64,000 bases of DNA, taken from Nilaparvata lugens. Its lineage: Eukaryota; Arthropoda; Insecta; Hemiptera; Delphacidae. The stretch's first letter is position 1. The number at the start of each line of letters is the position of its first letter. The translations under genes and the position numbers were made by a program. The stretch covers positions 49,243,975 through 49,307,974 of the forward strand of contig NC_052511.1 of NCBI RefSeq assembly GCF_014356525.2, given 5' to 3'. Of the stretch, positions 43,906-56,174 are shown in pieces. The notes beneath the pieces are model-generated. The model was given only the letters and a program-made list of their open reading frames with translations, did no database searches and had not been told where the DNA came from.

Positions 43906-46900
43906 TTCATATGTATCATGTATCATATGTTCATATAGTTTACGATTTCCATCAATTGCAAATTAGGATGATTTCTCTATTCTTCAGTTTGCAAAATGTG
44001 AACGATTAGTTTTGATTGCATGAAGGTAGTTCAATATTAATAAATTTGTGTATCATATGTTCATATAGTTTGCAATTTCCATCAATGCAAATTAGGATGA
44101 TTTCTCTATTCTTTCAGTTTGCAAAATGTGAACGATTAGTTTTGATTGCATAAAGGTGTTCAAATATTAATTAGTGTATCATATGTTCATAAGTTTGCGA
44201 TTTTCATCCATTGCAAATAGGATGTTTTTTCTATTTTTTCAGTTTGCAAAATGTGAACGATTATTTTCGATTGTATGAAGTATTTAAATATTAATTTGTG
44301 CATCTTATGCACGAATAGTTTGCAATTTTCATCCATTGCAAATTAGGATGATTTTCTATTCTTTATGTTTGCAAAATGTGAACGATTAGTTTCGATTGTA
44401 TGAAGGTATTTAAATATTATTTGTGCATCTTATGAACGAATAGTTTGCAATTTTCATCCATTGCAAATTAGGATGATTTTTCTTATCTTTCTGTTTGCAA
44501 AATGTGAACGATTAGTTTCGATTGTATAAAGGTAATCAGATATTAATTTGTGTATCTTATATGTTCACATAGTTTGCGATTTTCATCCATTGCAAATAAA
44601 GATGTTTTTTCTATTCTCCTTTCTGGATGCAGAATAGTTGTGATTTTATAAAGGTATTTCAAATATTAATTAGTGTATCATATGTTCAATTATAGTTATT
44701 GATGAAATAAAGGTACGTCTTGCAATGCATTTTTATGATAAGTTGTTTTATGTTATTTCCAACATTATTGTTATATGGTATTTCATCAGAAACAATTCAA
44801 AACATAGTTCAATACATGCTTATTTTTAAAATCAACCACTACCAATTATCCCAAGTTTCCTACCAATATTCAAGGCACTGTTCCAGGGTACGAAATTAAT
44901 CTACAAATAATTTTGAAACTGTCTGAGATCCTTGGTTGAGAGATAGTGTGAGTAACAATTGGCGGCTGAGTAAGAAACAGTGGATTTTTGGACAGTTTGA
45001 AAATATACTAGAAACGTGTTTCGTGTGTGGTGATAGGCGAGGGGGGTGGGTGAAAATTACAATCCCCTATAATTCCCTTTGGGCTGAGGTAGATAATCTT
45101 TTTTGGAGGTAGAAAATAGTAGAAAATAGGTAGAAAATCTTGGCATAGTTGGTTGTTTAAATTCGAATGTGGCCGGGCCAGAGACATGCTGTTATGAGGG
45201 GGGGGGGGGTAATCTTTAAACACTCAATAACTTTGTCTAGTGATGAGCTATCGATTCCGTTCTTCGTGGAATATGATAGCAGAGCTTGTGTACTACATAT
45301 TGGCTCATTTAGTTTTTCAGAAATTCAATCATGACAAGGCTAGAAACGTTTTTTCGTGTGTGGTGATGGCGAGGGGGGTGGGTGAAAACTTACAATCCTC
45401 TATAATCCCTTTGGGTTGAGGTAGAAAATCTTTTATTGGAGGTAGAAAATAGTAGAAAATAGGTAGAAAATCTTGGCATAGTTGGTTTGTTTAAATTCGA
45501 ATGTGGCCGGGCCAGAGACATGCTGTTATGAGGGGGGGGGGGGTAATCTTTAAACACTCAATAACTTTGTCTAGTGATGAGCTATCGATTCCGTTCTTCG
45601 TGGAATATGATAGCAGAGCTTGGTACTACATATTGGCTCATTTAGTTTTTCAGAAATTCAATCATGACAAGGCTAGAAACGTTTTTTCGTGTGTGGTGAT
45701 GGTGAGGGGGGTGGGTGAAAACTTACAATCCTCTATAATTCCCTTGGGTTGAGGTAGAAAATCTTTTATTGGAGGTAGAAAATAGTAGAAAATAGGTAGA
45801 AAATCTTGGCATAGTTGGTTGTTTTAAATTCGAATGTGGCCGGGCCAGAGACATGCTGTTATGAGGGGGGGGGGGGTAATCTTTAAACACTCAATAACTT
45901 TGTCTAGTGATGAGCTATCGATTCCGTTCTTTGTGGAATGATAGCAGAGCTTGTGTACTACATATTGGCTCATTTAGTTTTCAGAAATTCAATCATGGCA
46001 AGACTAGAAACGTTTTTTCGTGTGTGGTGATTGGCGAGGGGGGGGGGTGAAAACTTACAATCCTTATAATTCCCTTTGGGTTGAGGTAGAAAATCTTTTA
46101 TTGGAGGTAGAAAATAGTAGAAAATAGGTAGAAAATCTTGGCATAGTTGGTTTGGTAATTCGAATGTGGGGGCCAGAGACATGCTGTACGAGGGGGGGGT
46201 GTAATCTTTAAACACTCAATAACTTTGTCTAGTGATGAGCTATCGATTCCGTTCTTTGTGGAATATGATAGCAGAGCTTGTGTACTATATTGGCTCATTT
46301 AGTTTTTCAGAAATTCAATCATGGCAAGACTAGAAACGTTTTTTCGTGTGTGGTGATAGGCGAGGGGTGTGGGTGAAAATTACAATCCCCTATAATTCCT
46401 TTGGGTTGAGGTAGAAAATCTTTTATTGGAGGTAGAAAATAGTAGAAAATAGGTAGAAAATCTTGGCATAGTTGTTTGTTTAAATTCGAATGTGGCCGGG
46501 CCAGAGACATGCGTTATGAGGGGGGGGGGGGTAATCTTTAAACACTCAATAACTTGTCTAGTGATGAGCTATCGATTCGTTCTTCGTGGAATATCATAGC
46601 AGAGCTTGTGTACTAATATTGGCTCATTTAGTTTTTCAGAAATTCAATCATGACAAGGCTAGAAACGTTTTTTCGTGTGTGGTGATAGGCGAGGGGGGTG
46701 GGTGAAAACTTACAATCCCCTATAACTCCGTTTGGGTTGAGGTAGAAAATCTTTATGGAGGTAGAAAATAGTAGAAAATAGGTAGAAAATCTTGGCATAG
46801 TTGGTTTGTTTAAATTCGAATGTGGCCGGGCCAGAGACATGCTGTTATGAGGGGGGGGGTAATCTTTAAACACTCAATAATTTGTCTACTGATGAGCTAT

Positions 46901-47736
46901 CGATTCCGTTCTTCGTGGAATATCATAGCAGAGCTTGTGTACTACATATTGGCTCATTTATTTTTCAGAAATTCATCATGACAAGGCTAGAAACGTTTTT
47001 TCGTGTGTGGTGATAGGCGAGGGGGGTGGGTGAAAACTTACAATCACCTATAACTCCGTTTGGGTTGAGGTAGAAAATCGGTTATGGGAGGTAGAAAAAA
47101 TATTTTAGTAATATTGGCATAGTTGTTTGGTGAAATTCAAATGTGGCCGGGCCAGCGACATGCACGTGACCTATACATATTTTAGCCAATATCTCATTAT
47201 GCGTGATTCGATTTTAGTTTGGTTGAGGTAGAAAATAGTAGAAAATAGGTAGTAAATCTTGGCATAGTTTGTTTGGTTAAATTCGAAGTGGCCGGGCCAG
47301 CGACATGCACGTGACCTAAATATTTTCGCCAATATCTCCGTTATGAATGGTTAGATTCAGTTTGGTTTGAGGTAGAAAATAGTAGAAAATAGGTAGTAAA
47401 TCTTGGCATATTTGGTTTGGTCAAATTCAAAGATGGCCGGGCTGAGAGGTTATTGACCTTTCTATATTTTTGCTCATATCTCTGTTATCCTTGAGGTAGA
47501 AAATCTGTTATTGGAGGTAGAAATTAAGTAGTAAATCTTGGCATAGTTTGTTGGTGAAATTCAGAGATGGCCGGGCTAACATGTCCCTGGCCCGGCACTT
47601 AGTTTATTCATATCTCTGCTATCTTTGAGGTAGAAAATCGGTTATTGGAGGTAGAAAATAGTAGAAAATAGGTAGTAAATCTTGGCATAGTTTGTTTGGT
47701 TAAATTCGAATGTGGCCGGGCCAGCGACATGCACGT
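43906..47736 (-). repeat. right arm of the Foldback-type element
   Basis: Mirrored order of the left arm: inner units with GTTTGCAAAATGTGAACGAT (43906-44720), the unique link (44740-45005), middle units with TGATGAGCTATCGATTC and poly-G runs (45005-47090), then outer units ending at the terminus. The short frames inside recur with each unit. Confidence 0.9.
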
Positions 47737-47745
47737 CAGAGCAGA
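47737..47745. repeat. right target duplication CAGAGCAGA
   Basis: Exact copy of 34861-34869, directly outside the right terminus. Confidence 0.85.
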
Positions 47746-47749
47746 GCAA

Positions 47750-48470
47750 AGCCTCATCTACTAGTAATATGGATAAGCCAATCGTGACTGGTTTTTATTT
47801 TGTTGATGGGGAGGTGGAATGACAATGAATAGCGGAGAACAAGGGAGTAGGTGACAGAGTACTACAACTGTTGGAGGGGGATTTCTGAATTAGCGGGGAA
47901 GGCCTGTAACTGTTAGTCACCCATTTGACCCCCCCTCCACCACACTCCACACTGCTGGTCACACATTAAGCGCAACATTAGATGAGTTCTCTGTCCCTCT
48001 CTGTGCCAAATTTACCAGCGAGAGTGCTACTTCAGTGTTATAGCTCAATGTTGTAAGCAGATGATTGTGTACGGGACCCCAGCTGTTTTTTGTAAGGCTG
48101 CGGCTTCCTTCCTTGCATCGTATACTCCGCCGAAAAAAAAACTTTGAAAGATATTTCAGTTTTAATTGCAAAGTTAAGGGGGTGTAAAGTGCACGTCAGT
48201 GCCAACTCACCTGTCATCAAATTTTGGTGGCGATTTAGTATGTTATTTTGAACCCAAAATCACAAGAAATAAACGGCGCTCACTATTGTTTTTAAAATAA
48301 ACAAAGTTCAAAGTGCACAATTTACATGCATTTAACCTATTAGAGGCAGCCATTTTGATTATCGAATATCAAAATCAAATTATTGAAAGGTCGATACAGT
48401 ACATATCGATGCAATACATATTATTCATTGCCAATATATCGATATCAAAAAGGCCAGTTTCGTGGAACTG
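47750..48470. other. no gene supported
   Basis: Two overlapping minus-strand frames of 60-70 codons (47959-48220) lack recognisable motifs. C-rich stretch at 47925-47945. Confidence 0.4.
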
Positions 48471-48489
48471 TGATCAGTAAAACGGTTAC

Positions 48490-48675
48490 ACACGTACGTT
48501 TGCCTCGGGTGAGCATGTGATGGGGCTTGCATTCGCACGTGTGGACACTGTTCGATGAGGCATGTGGGCGAACCGGAACCCTGTCGGTATTTTGGCGTGC
48601 TCAAAGGCGCCTCGGGCGAGCAGTGAATGACGTGTGGACGCGATTTTGCCTACGGGTGAGGCAAACGTAAACATT
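48490..48675. repeat. CG-rich inverted-repeat element
   Basis: TACGTTTGCCTC near 48495 is mirrored by GAGGCAAACGTA ending at about 48670. Internal blocks CGGGTGAGC, CGGGCGAGC and ACGTGTGGAC are repeated. This GC-rich hairpin stands out against the AT-rich surroundings and is probably a MITE. Confidence 0.6.
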
Positions 48676-49169
48676 GAAGGCGTCATAACCTAATCCAATG
48701 AATTAAGTTAATGAATGACAAATCAAATTGTGATCCAATAACTATTGTAAATTGTAGGATTTTGTAATTTTCTAGGATATGTGGATTGTCAAATATTTAA
48801 ATAGAAACATGCATGGAGGATATAATTCGTATCATGATTAACAAATTAGAACTGCATAATTTAAGTGAAAAAAGCTTCTCTACAGGGTTCTACAAGGAAG
48901 TAGTATAGCTCAACTATTATTTTACTGTGGCTATCAAATCATCTTGTGTTGGTTTCATGTTATCAATCAGAGTTGTTAATTAAAATTGTAATCTCAAATG
49001 ATATATACGTTTTAGATAGCTAGGCTATCTATAGAGAGATGTATACAAACTTTGAACTAGTATCCCTTGAAGGTAAATCTTGAAGCTAATCTTTTGGAAA
49101 TCTTGTTTTGTCATGTGTATGAGCATAGTTAGTTTAAAATGGGCAGCAATGTAGTATTTTATTCAATTA

Positions 49170-49567
49170 TTGCTAATTATTATTGGTAAAGCGGTCTTCA
49201 CAGCATTCCATGATGCTTCAATATTATTGGTATGAGCACCAGTAATGGGTCTTGAAGCTCAAGCTATGATTGCCGGTAAGGTGATGAAAACCCTCTCCCT
49301 CCAAACAGTCATATGCCTTCCCAAATCTGAAACCACAGTGGTTCAGGAAGGACATATTTTCAAGGATTGGATAAGTGTTCGGGAAGATCGGTCTCCACTG
49401 ATCCATGAAACAGTGGCCAGTACAACATCAATCCCCCGAAGACCCATGCCATTCTACTCTTTTTCCTCGATAGATTCCTTTTTCCGAATTTTGACTCATC
49501 AATCTGTACTACATGGCCTTCACCTCCAATTTTTCCTTCTGCTCTGAATTGCATGGAATGCCACCTG
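49170..49567 (-). pseudogene. Merlin/ISXO2-type transposase fragment
   Basis: On the minus strand, after a splice-acceptor-like TGTGTTACAG at 49577-49568, the frame contains GHVVQIDESKFGKRN then WVFGG. This is the first catalytic block of ISXO2/Merlin transposases (IDESKFGKR). Frameshifted continuation shows TTVVSD, a KAYDCLEGEGFHHLT segment in one frame, and TGAHTNNIEASW in another (about 49180-49235), which matches the conserved third catalytic block. Stops and at least two frame changes make it non-functional. Merlin elements move by cut-and-paste with 8-bp duplications; no termini were located. Confidence 0.78.
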
Positions 49568-49599
49568 TAACACAAACATTATTGTGAAAAAGACGAACA

Positions 49600-50229
49600 T
49601 TCTCTAAATGAAAAAAAAAAATGTTAAATATACGAAAGTTATCTTTCCCAACTTTTTGATCAAGTGACCCAATTATACAGGTTGAAACTGCCCAAACTGA
49701 GACAGCTTATAATATTGACCGCAAGAATAAAAATCTCTTAGATAAGCAATATCTTCAACATTCACCTAGTAATGGACAAACATTTAATGGGCCTTGAATG
49801 ATAAACCATATTAATAACAGTAGTAACCAACTCAATAGTATGGATGGTCATAACATCGTCTGCATAGGTGTTAATTTATTTTTCACACATCAGAAGATAA
49901 AACGTTTATTTATATTTATTTGTCCATATACAAATACAAACCAGGTAAAAACAACAGGCATTGGGCCAAAACTGCTCTAAACCTAATTTTGAATAAAATA
50001 GTCTAGAGGTTATGTAAAATGATAACTTAATTCACAAACTATTTTGAGTCCAAAAAAATGTATCTACTAATTTTTTGAATTTATCAGAACAATTATTTCA
50101 AAATACAAATCCAAACAAAAATCTTCTTTGTATTGCCAAAAATATTGTAAATTTCACTTAAATCCACAATTAATTATAGTCAAGTAAAAACATTAAAACA
50201 TCAAACATTTATTCAGCTAAGTGGGAGCA
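49600..50229. other. AT-rich stretch before the gap, no gene
   Basis: No recognisable exon or repeat. It could belong to the Merlin element or its 5' exons, but no motif supports that. Confidence 0.4.
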
Positions 50230-50329
50230 NNNNNNNNNNNNNNNNNNNNNNNNNNNNNNNNNNNNNNNNNNNNNNNNNNNNNNNNNNNNNNNNNNNNNNN
50301 NNNNNNNNNNNNNNNNNNNNNNNNNNNNN
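50230..50329. other. assembly gap (100 N)
   Basis: Exactly 100 undetermined bases, the usual placeholder for a gap of unknown size. A translated frame crossing it is meaningless. Confidence 0.99.
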
Positions 50330-50639
50330 CCGTTTGTCGTCAGCCCAGTTTGTCGTCAGCAGTTGTCATCGTCCCAGCTCAGATAACTCTAGCGATACGG
50401 GGAGAAGTCACTTCTACTGTCAGTATGGTTGGAAGGGGAAGCATTGAGCTATTTATGAGGAATTCTGACATTTTAAAGTGAATATCACTTGAAGCGAATC
50501 AGAGATGAGCAATCAGAGATAATAAAAAGCTAGAAGAAACAAGAAAGAACGGCGGACTTGCTTCAGAGGCGGGATGTCTCCTCTCACGCAAAACATTGTC
50601 CTTCTCATCATCCTGCCGACCAAATTACAGGATATGGAC

Positions 50640-51840
50640 GCCATTCGACTTCTCTTTTTCTTCTTCACTTTTTCAGTATCTTGTTCATCTTGTTCTTATA
50701 CTTCTTCTCCATCTTGGTCTTCTTCCGCAACGCGGCTTGCTCTTCCTCATATTTTTGCATTTATTCTTTTTACCATCGCTTATGATGTTTTGGTTTTATG
50801 ATTCGTCCCCTTGTCTCTGCTTGTTATCAACTCTTCTTCTCCTTCAACTTCTTCTTCTTCTCCTCTTTTTTCTCCTTTTTCTTCTCCTTTTACAACTTCT
50901 TCCAACATCACTTCTTCAACTACTACCTCTTCAACTGCGCTTTCTCCCTCTTCTTTTTGTTTTTGTGTTGTTGTTGTTGTTGTTGTTGTTGTTCTTCTTC
51001 TTCTTCTTCTTCTTCTTCTTCTTCTTCTTCTTCTTCTTCTTCTTCTTCTTCTTCTTCTTCTTCTTCTTCTTCTTCTTCTTCTTCTCCCTCCTCCTCCTCC
51101 TCCTCTTTCTTCTCCTTTTTCAATTACTTCTCAAATCACTTCTTGTTTCTTCTACAACTATTTCTCCAATCACTTTTTCAGCTACTTTATTCTTCCTCTT
51201 TTTTGTTATTGTTGTTCTTCTTTTTCATCATCAAGGAATACTCTTTTTCTTCTTCTTTTCTTCCTTCTTCTGCTTCTGCCTCTTCTTCTCTGACTTTTTG
51301 CACTTCAACCTTCTCTCCTCATTTCTTTTTCAATTAATTTTACTTCGTCTTCCTCTCCTCCTCTTCCTCTTTCTTCTTCTTCTTATTTTTCTTCTTCTCC
51401 TCCTCCTCATTCTTCTTCTTCTTCTTCTTCTTATTTTTCTTCTTCTTTTCTTCTTCTTCTCCTACTGCTCCTTTTTTAAGTACTTCTCTACATAGAAGTA
51501 CTACTTCTTCATACTCCTAATTCCTTCTCTTCTATCTTCCTCTATCCACCATCTTCTCCTTCCTTCCGTTCTCTCATTAATTTCCTCCACGATTCATTAT
51601 CTACTATCAAGTATTTATTCTCATTACCACCTCCTCCTCCTTATCCTCATTATTTTTCTCATCCTCCTCTATCTTCTTCTTCCTTACCTCCTCTTCACTC
51701 TTATTCCTTGCTTCTGTCACTTTCCCCTTTCCCTGACACTCCTTCTCTCTATTATCATCTGTCTTTTTCTCCTTCTTCTTCTTCTTCTTCTTCTTCTTCT
51801 TTTTTTCTTCTTCTTCGTCTTCTTCTTCATTCCCTGCTCA
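50640..51840 (+). repeat. (TTC)n-rich polypyrimidine region
   Basis: About 1.2 kb are almost pure pyrimidine on the plus strand, with a (TTG)n run at 50969-50993, a (TTC)n core at 50994-51085 and a second (TTC)n at 51770-51810. Long Phe/Leu/Ser frames in all three plus frames are artefacts of composition. Confidence 0.9.
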
Positions 51841-51844
51841 TCCT

Positions 51845-52975
51845 TTAGTCATCATCTATATATTCATACCTGTGTAGTAGTATGTAATCACTAAGGCTAC
51901 TAATTACTACTGAAGTATTCAAATTATTGCTGATAGCATCTATGAATGAAAATTGAAATAATTGCTTTGATTCATCGTAATTATTGTTCTCAGCATAATT
52001 CAAGTTCAGACACAGTAATTGATGGTTACAGAAATAGAGGAGAAAGTAAAATTCCTTGGAGAGAGAGATGGTGGAGTAATTTTCGAAAAAATTTTCAGCA
52101 ATTTTTTCCTTCAATGCTAAGCATTCTTATTGTTTTCTATTCGTGGACTAACAATTTATTCTTAGTGGTTTTAGAAGGTCCAGGTCGAGGGAGATGAATC
52201 GAGTTAAAATATTGTTTTCCTCCACCTACTGTCTAAAGTACTTACTTTACTCCCTGAACCTAATACTAAAGTGTCACTTTTTCGCTCTCGGTAGTAAAAA
52301 ACAGAAAAACTCCATAGGGAGGAAAAGTGACTCCATTTAAATATCATGGGGAGCATCTCTATTTTGAAACTTACTAGGTTAGAGGTCTAAGCTCAGATGA
52401 GAAAGCATAATAGAGGTGTCTGTCATTGAGTCAACTGAATCAATACCGAAACAGAAATTTGATCAACTCATGAAATATATGTTTGTATGATAATTATTAT
52501 ATTCTTATATTAGTAGACGATAAAAATTATACAATTTTAAAATATTTATTCTATTCAAAATACCAGCCAACAAATATTTTTGATCTGCAATTCAAATCTG
52601 AACGCGTGATCTGGAGTCAGCCATTTTTTGTAGCTGCCCAGCTGATATAATTGTTACAACTTTTGCGATAGATAGCACAATCAGCGCAGTGCCAATCAGA
52701 CGACCGGTGGTTTTTAGGTTTTAGATTTAGGTTATGTTTTTAGGAATCATTGTCACCAATACGTAAGTTATTGGAATGATTTTATTTGCAGTTTTATAAA
52801 AAAATGTAGATGGAGGAAAAATGTTGTGTACATCACGATCGAAAAATACTTTTTCTCCTCAGGAAAATTGCTGCCCTCGGCTTCGTCTCGGGCTTCATAC
52901 TTTTTCCCACAGGGAGAAAAAGTCGTACTTTTCACTCTAGATATACAATAACTATTTGATTTTCCTGAGTGGTGT
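51845..52975. other. no gene; partial repeat with GGAGAAAAAGT blocks
   Basis: Overlapping frames on both strands at 51845-52197 show no domain. From 52260 to 52950, GTGTCACTTTTTCGCTC, GGAGGAAAAGTGAC, CTTTTTCTCC and AGGGAGAAAAAGTC form loosely inverted blocks with a GC-richer middle (CCTCGGCTTCGTCTCGGGC), probably an old inverted-repeat element. Confidence 0.4.
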
Positions 52976-52982
52976 TTACTAA

Positions 52983-53148
52983 AATGAGGTCCACGTTAAA
53001 ATGGCAGTGGTCAAAGATAGATAGACGAACAGCGTTGCCAATTCTCTGCCTTGTCACTGCCTTCGTAGAATATATCTGATACCGGTGTTGTATCTACTAC
53101 ATTGTAAATACAGATGTAGTAACCATCCAAAATTGTATCTAGTCTCGT
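52983..53148 (+). repeat. fragment of the GTGAGGTCCACG family
   Basis: ATGAGGTCCACGTTAAAATGGCAGTGG followed by AAAGATAGATAGACGAAC matches the ends at 28974 and 29668. It is cut off by the family H element at 53149. Confidence 0.7.
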
Positions 53149-54009
53149 TTTTACTTTCCTTGCCCTATTACCATAGGTAAGGAAAGTATTGCTTTCCGAA
53201 AAAAATTAAGGTACCCAAATTTCTATACGTTTCAAGGTCCCCTGAGTCCAAAAAAGTGGTTTTTAGTTATTGGTCTGTATGTGTGTGTGGTGTGTGTGTG
53301 TGTGTGTTTGTTGTTGTGTGTGTGTGTGTGTGGGTGTATGCGTGTATGTGCGTCTGTGTACACGATCTCATCTCCCAATTAACGGAATGACTTGAAATTT
53401 GGAACTTAAGGTCCTTTCACTATAAGGATCCGACACGAACAATTTCGATCAAATGCGATTCAAGATGGCAGCTAAAATGACGAAAATGTTGTCAAAAACA
53501 GGGTTTTTTGCGATTTTCTCGAGAACGGCTCCAACGATTTGCTTAAAGTTATACCTGGAATAGTCAACGATAAGCTCTATCAACTGTCACAAGTCGCATA
53601 TCTGTAAAAATTTCAGGAGCTCCGCCCCATATATGCAAAGTTTGATTTCAGATTCTCGATTATCAGGCTTCAGATACAATTTAAACAAAAATTCAAGTGG
53701 AAAAGATTCAGCATGAAATCTCTACAATTAATTTCTAGTAACATTTTCACCTAGAATTAAAAATAAGCTAAAAATTCTAGAAAAGAATGTGATTATCCAA
53801 TTGCAAACTGTTGGCAACTGTTGATTCTATAAATGATTCACTACAAAGATAGCAGACCTCGTGTGTCTCCAGCGTTATTGCCCTGTCACCAGCTGGCTCA
53901 AATCTTTGAATAGTAGAATTGAAATTGAAATGCGCGGAACACTAGCGTCAGGTGATCAATTTTCATAACGGCAAGGAAAGTTGTGTGAGTGCGCCACACC
54001 AGATTTTTA
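53149..54009 (-). repeat. family H element, minus orientation
   Basis: Begins TTTTTACTTTCCTTGCCC and ends CAAGGAAAGTTGTGTGAG followed by GCGCCACACCAGAT. It contains a GT-rich microsatellite at 53278-53345, TCGAGAACGGCTCC and TGACAGGG (mirrored CCCTGTCA). It lacks coding capacity. The short inverted ends (ACTTTCCTTGCC / GGCAAGGAAAGT) suggest a non-autonomous DNA element. Confidence 0.85.
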
Positions 54010-54720
54010 TTATTTCGTATCTATTTATTATCTCGTTTTTATTAGTCTAGTATTATTCATTTGATAATTCTCATTAATTTCTTCTATTCCTGTATTCCTG
54101 AATTTCTTCTTCTCCTTAATGGTCTGATTTTAGGGATACAAAAGTAATTCATTCTCTCCAATTTATCTCCTTTATCGTTCATCTATGTTTTCCTCCGCTT
54201 TCTCCACCTACCTTTCTTCCCCTCATTCTTTTTTCTCTTACCCTGTAAATTCTTATGTTGTCTTTTTCTCCTGCTCATTTATTCATTGTCTGATCTTATT
54301 GTCTAATTTATTTGATTGTCTGATCTTCTGTTCTGAAGTAAGGTCTTGAGTCCGAGCTCCAAGTTCCACAGATTGTGATGCAGCTACTGAGAAGCATAGT
54401 CCATCTCTTTCTAACCTGTGTGCCATAAACCTCTTCTCTCTCTTTCTAACCTGTAGGCCTTGACCAGACTCTTCGCTAAATCCTGGTCACTTATATAACT
54501 ATATTGTTATGTAGGTCGCTTACAGTTTCGCGGTGTATCATAGCGAATTACGAGGCCTGTTCAATTGAGTATATTCCATAAATTTAGGAAGATTTAAAAG
54601 TATCACAAATTCAGAAAAGCAGTAAAATTATAAAAGTATCTTAAATTTAGAAAAGCTGGAAAATTACAAGGCTATAATCAGCTGGATATCATCACACTAC
54701 TGATAAGGTCAAAATACTGC
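54010..54720. other. no gene recognised
   Basis: Pyrimidine-rich, AT-rich DNA without supported exons. Confidence 0.4.
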
Positions 54721-55135
54721 ATATTATGACAAAGACATACTATGGAGAAAAATTAGAAAGATGTAGAAAAGATATCTTTTATCCATGGTTATACCATAGA
54801 GAAACAATAGCGTAAGTAGATATCCCATGGTATAGGGCGTTTATGTTGCAACTTTTACTGTTATCTCAAGCCGATTATTGTCGATTTTTACTGTTTTGTT
54901 GGGGTGAGAGTGTATGAACGGCACAATATGAGATACTACCAGTGTCACACAGCTTCACGGGAAAGAACTACGTGGACTATCAGCTTGAGATAACAGTAAA
55001 AGTTGCGACATAATGTCCTATACCATGGGCGTAGTAGATACTTATGCTATCGTTTCTCTATGGTCATACTATGGAGAAAAGTTGGAAAGATATAGAAAAG
55101 ATATCTTTTATCTATGGTTATACTAACAAAAATAT
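54721..55135. mobile_element. family A MITE copy 2 flanked by about 70-bp direct repeats
   Basis: The MITE (54794-55063, ends CCATAGAGAAAC and GTTTCTCTATGG) matches 2968-3238. On each side lies a near-identical segment of about 70 bp (ACATACTATGGAGAAAA to TTATACTA; 54727-54796 and 55066-55128). That is far longer than a target duplication, so a tandem duplication or gene-conversion event accompanied the insertion. Confidence 0.8.
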
Positions 55136-55261
55136 TTGGATTTGATTAAACCATGAAAGAATACAAATGATGAGAAACTATAAACGTGGATCTAAAATAT
55201 AACAGGCAGTAATATTACCAAGTCAAGAAAAAGACAGAATTTGGAAGTTGACTACTGAAGG

Positions 55262-55381
55262 CTCGGTTAAATTTTAACCGTGATTAATTGGATGAGAACT
55301 AATGAGAGGGTTTTTTGAAAAGACGGCTTCCCTGATTTGTTCTCGTGGAATTAATCACGATTAAAATTTATCCTGGTTTTG
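55262..55381. repeat. inverted-repeat element, family G copy
   Basis: TCGGTTAAATTTTAACCG with GTGATTAATT is mirrored by AATTAATCACGATTAAAATT. The inner ATGAGAACTAATGAGAG is mirrored by TGATTTGTTCTC around a TTTTTTGAAAAG loop. Compare 27885-28000. Confidence 0.7.
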
Positions 55382-55411
55382 TACAACAGGCACAAAGACT
55401 GTTGAGAAAAG

Positions 55412-56121
55412 AAAAAATCTGGTGTGGCGCACTCACACAACTTTCCTTGCCTTTATGAAAATTGATCACTGACGCTAGTGTTCCCGCGCATTTCAATTTC
55501 AATTCTACTATTCAAAGATTTGAGCCAGCTGGTGACAGGGCAATAACGCTGGAGACACGAGGTCTGCTATCTCTTTGTAGTGAATCATTTAATAGATCAA
55601 CAGTTGCCAACAGTTTGCAATTGGATAATCACATTTTCTCGAATTTCTAGCTTATTTTAATTCTAGGTGAAAATGTTACTGGACATTAATTGTAGAGATT
55701 TTCATGCTGAATCTTTTCCACTTGAATTTTTTTGTTAAATTGTATCTGAAGCCTGATAATCGAGAATCTGAAATCAAACTTTGCATATATGGGGCGGAGC
55801 TCCTGAAATTTTTACAGATATGCGACTTGCGACAGTTGATAGAGCTTATCGTTGACTATTTCAGGTATAACTTTAAGCAGAATCGTTGGAGCCGTTCTCG
55901 AGAAAATCGCGAAAAACCCTGTTTTTGACAACATTTTCGTCATTTTAGCCGCCATCTTGAATCGCATTTGATCGAAATTGTTCGTGTCGGATCCTTATAT
56001 TGTAAGAACCTTAAGTTCCAAATTTCAAGTCATTCCGTTAATTGGGAGATAAGATATCGTGTACACAGACGCACATACACTCATACATACATACACACCA
56101 CACACACACACACACACACAA

Positions 56122-56174
<53 letters not shown>

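Larger units (their letters stand above)
34870..47736. mobile_element. 12.9-kb Foldback-type element
   Basis: The element starts ACGTGCATGTCGCTGGCC and ends with its exact mirror (GGCCAGCGACATGCACGT at 47719-47736). A perfect 9-bp duplication flanks it. The arms (34870-38890 and 43906-47736) are built of three classes of tandem repeat in mirrored order: outer units of 150-170 bp, middle units of about 330 bp, inner units of about 130 bp. Long modular inverted repeats with 9-bp duplications define Drosophila FB and related MULE-derived Foldback elements. The loop (38890-43906) has no MULE transposase; it contains LINE debris and other repeats, so this copy depends on a transposase in trans. 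Confidence 0.85.

Noticed and set aside
45008..46873. Several 63-83 codon frames in the right Foldback arm
   Set aside because: The same peptide recurs with each repeat unit; by-products of the array.
50596..51495. 299-codon Phe/Leu-rich frame resembling a multi-pass membrane protein
   Set aside because: All plus frames are open because the DNA is (TTC)-rich; no start context, domain or conservation.
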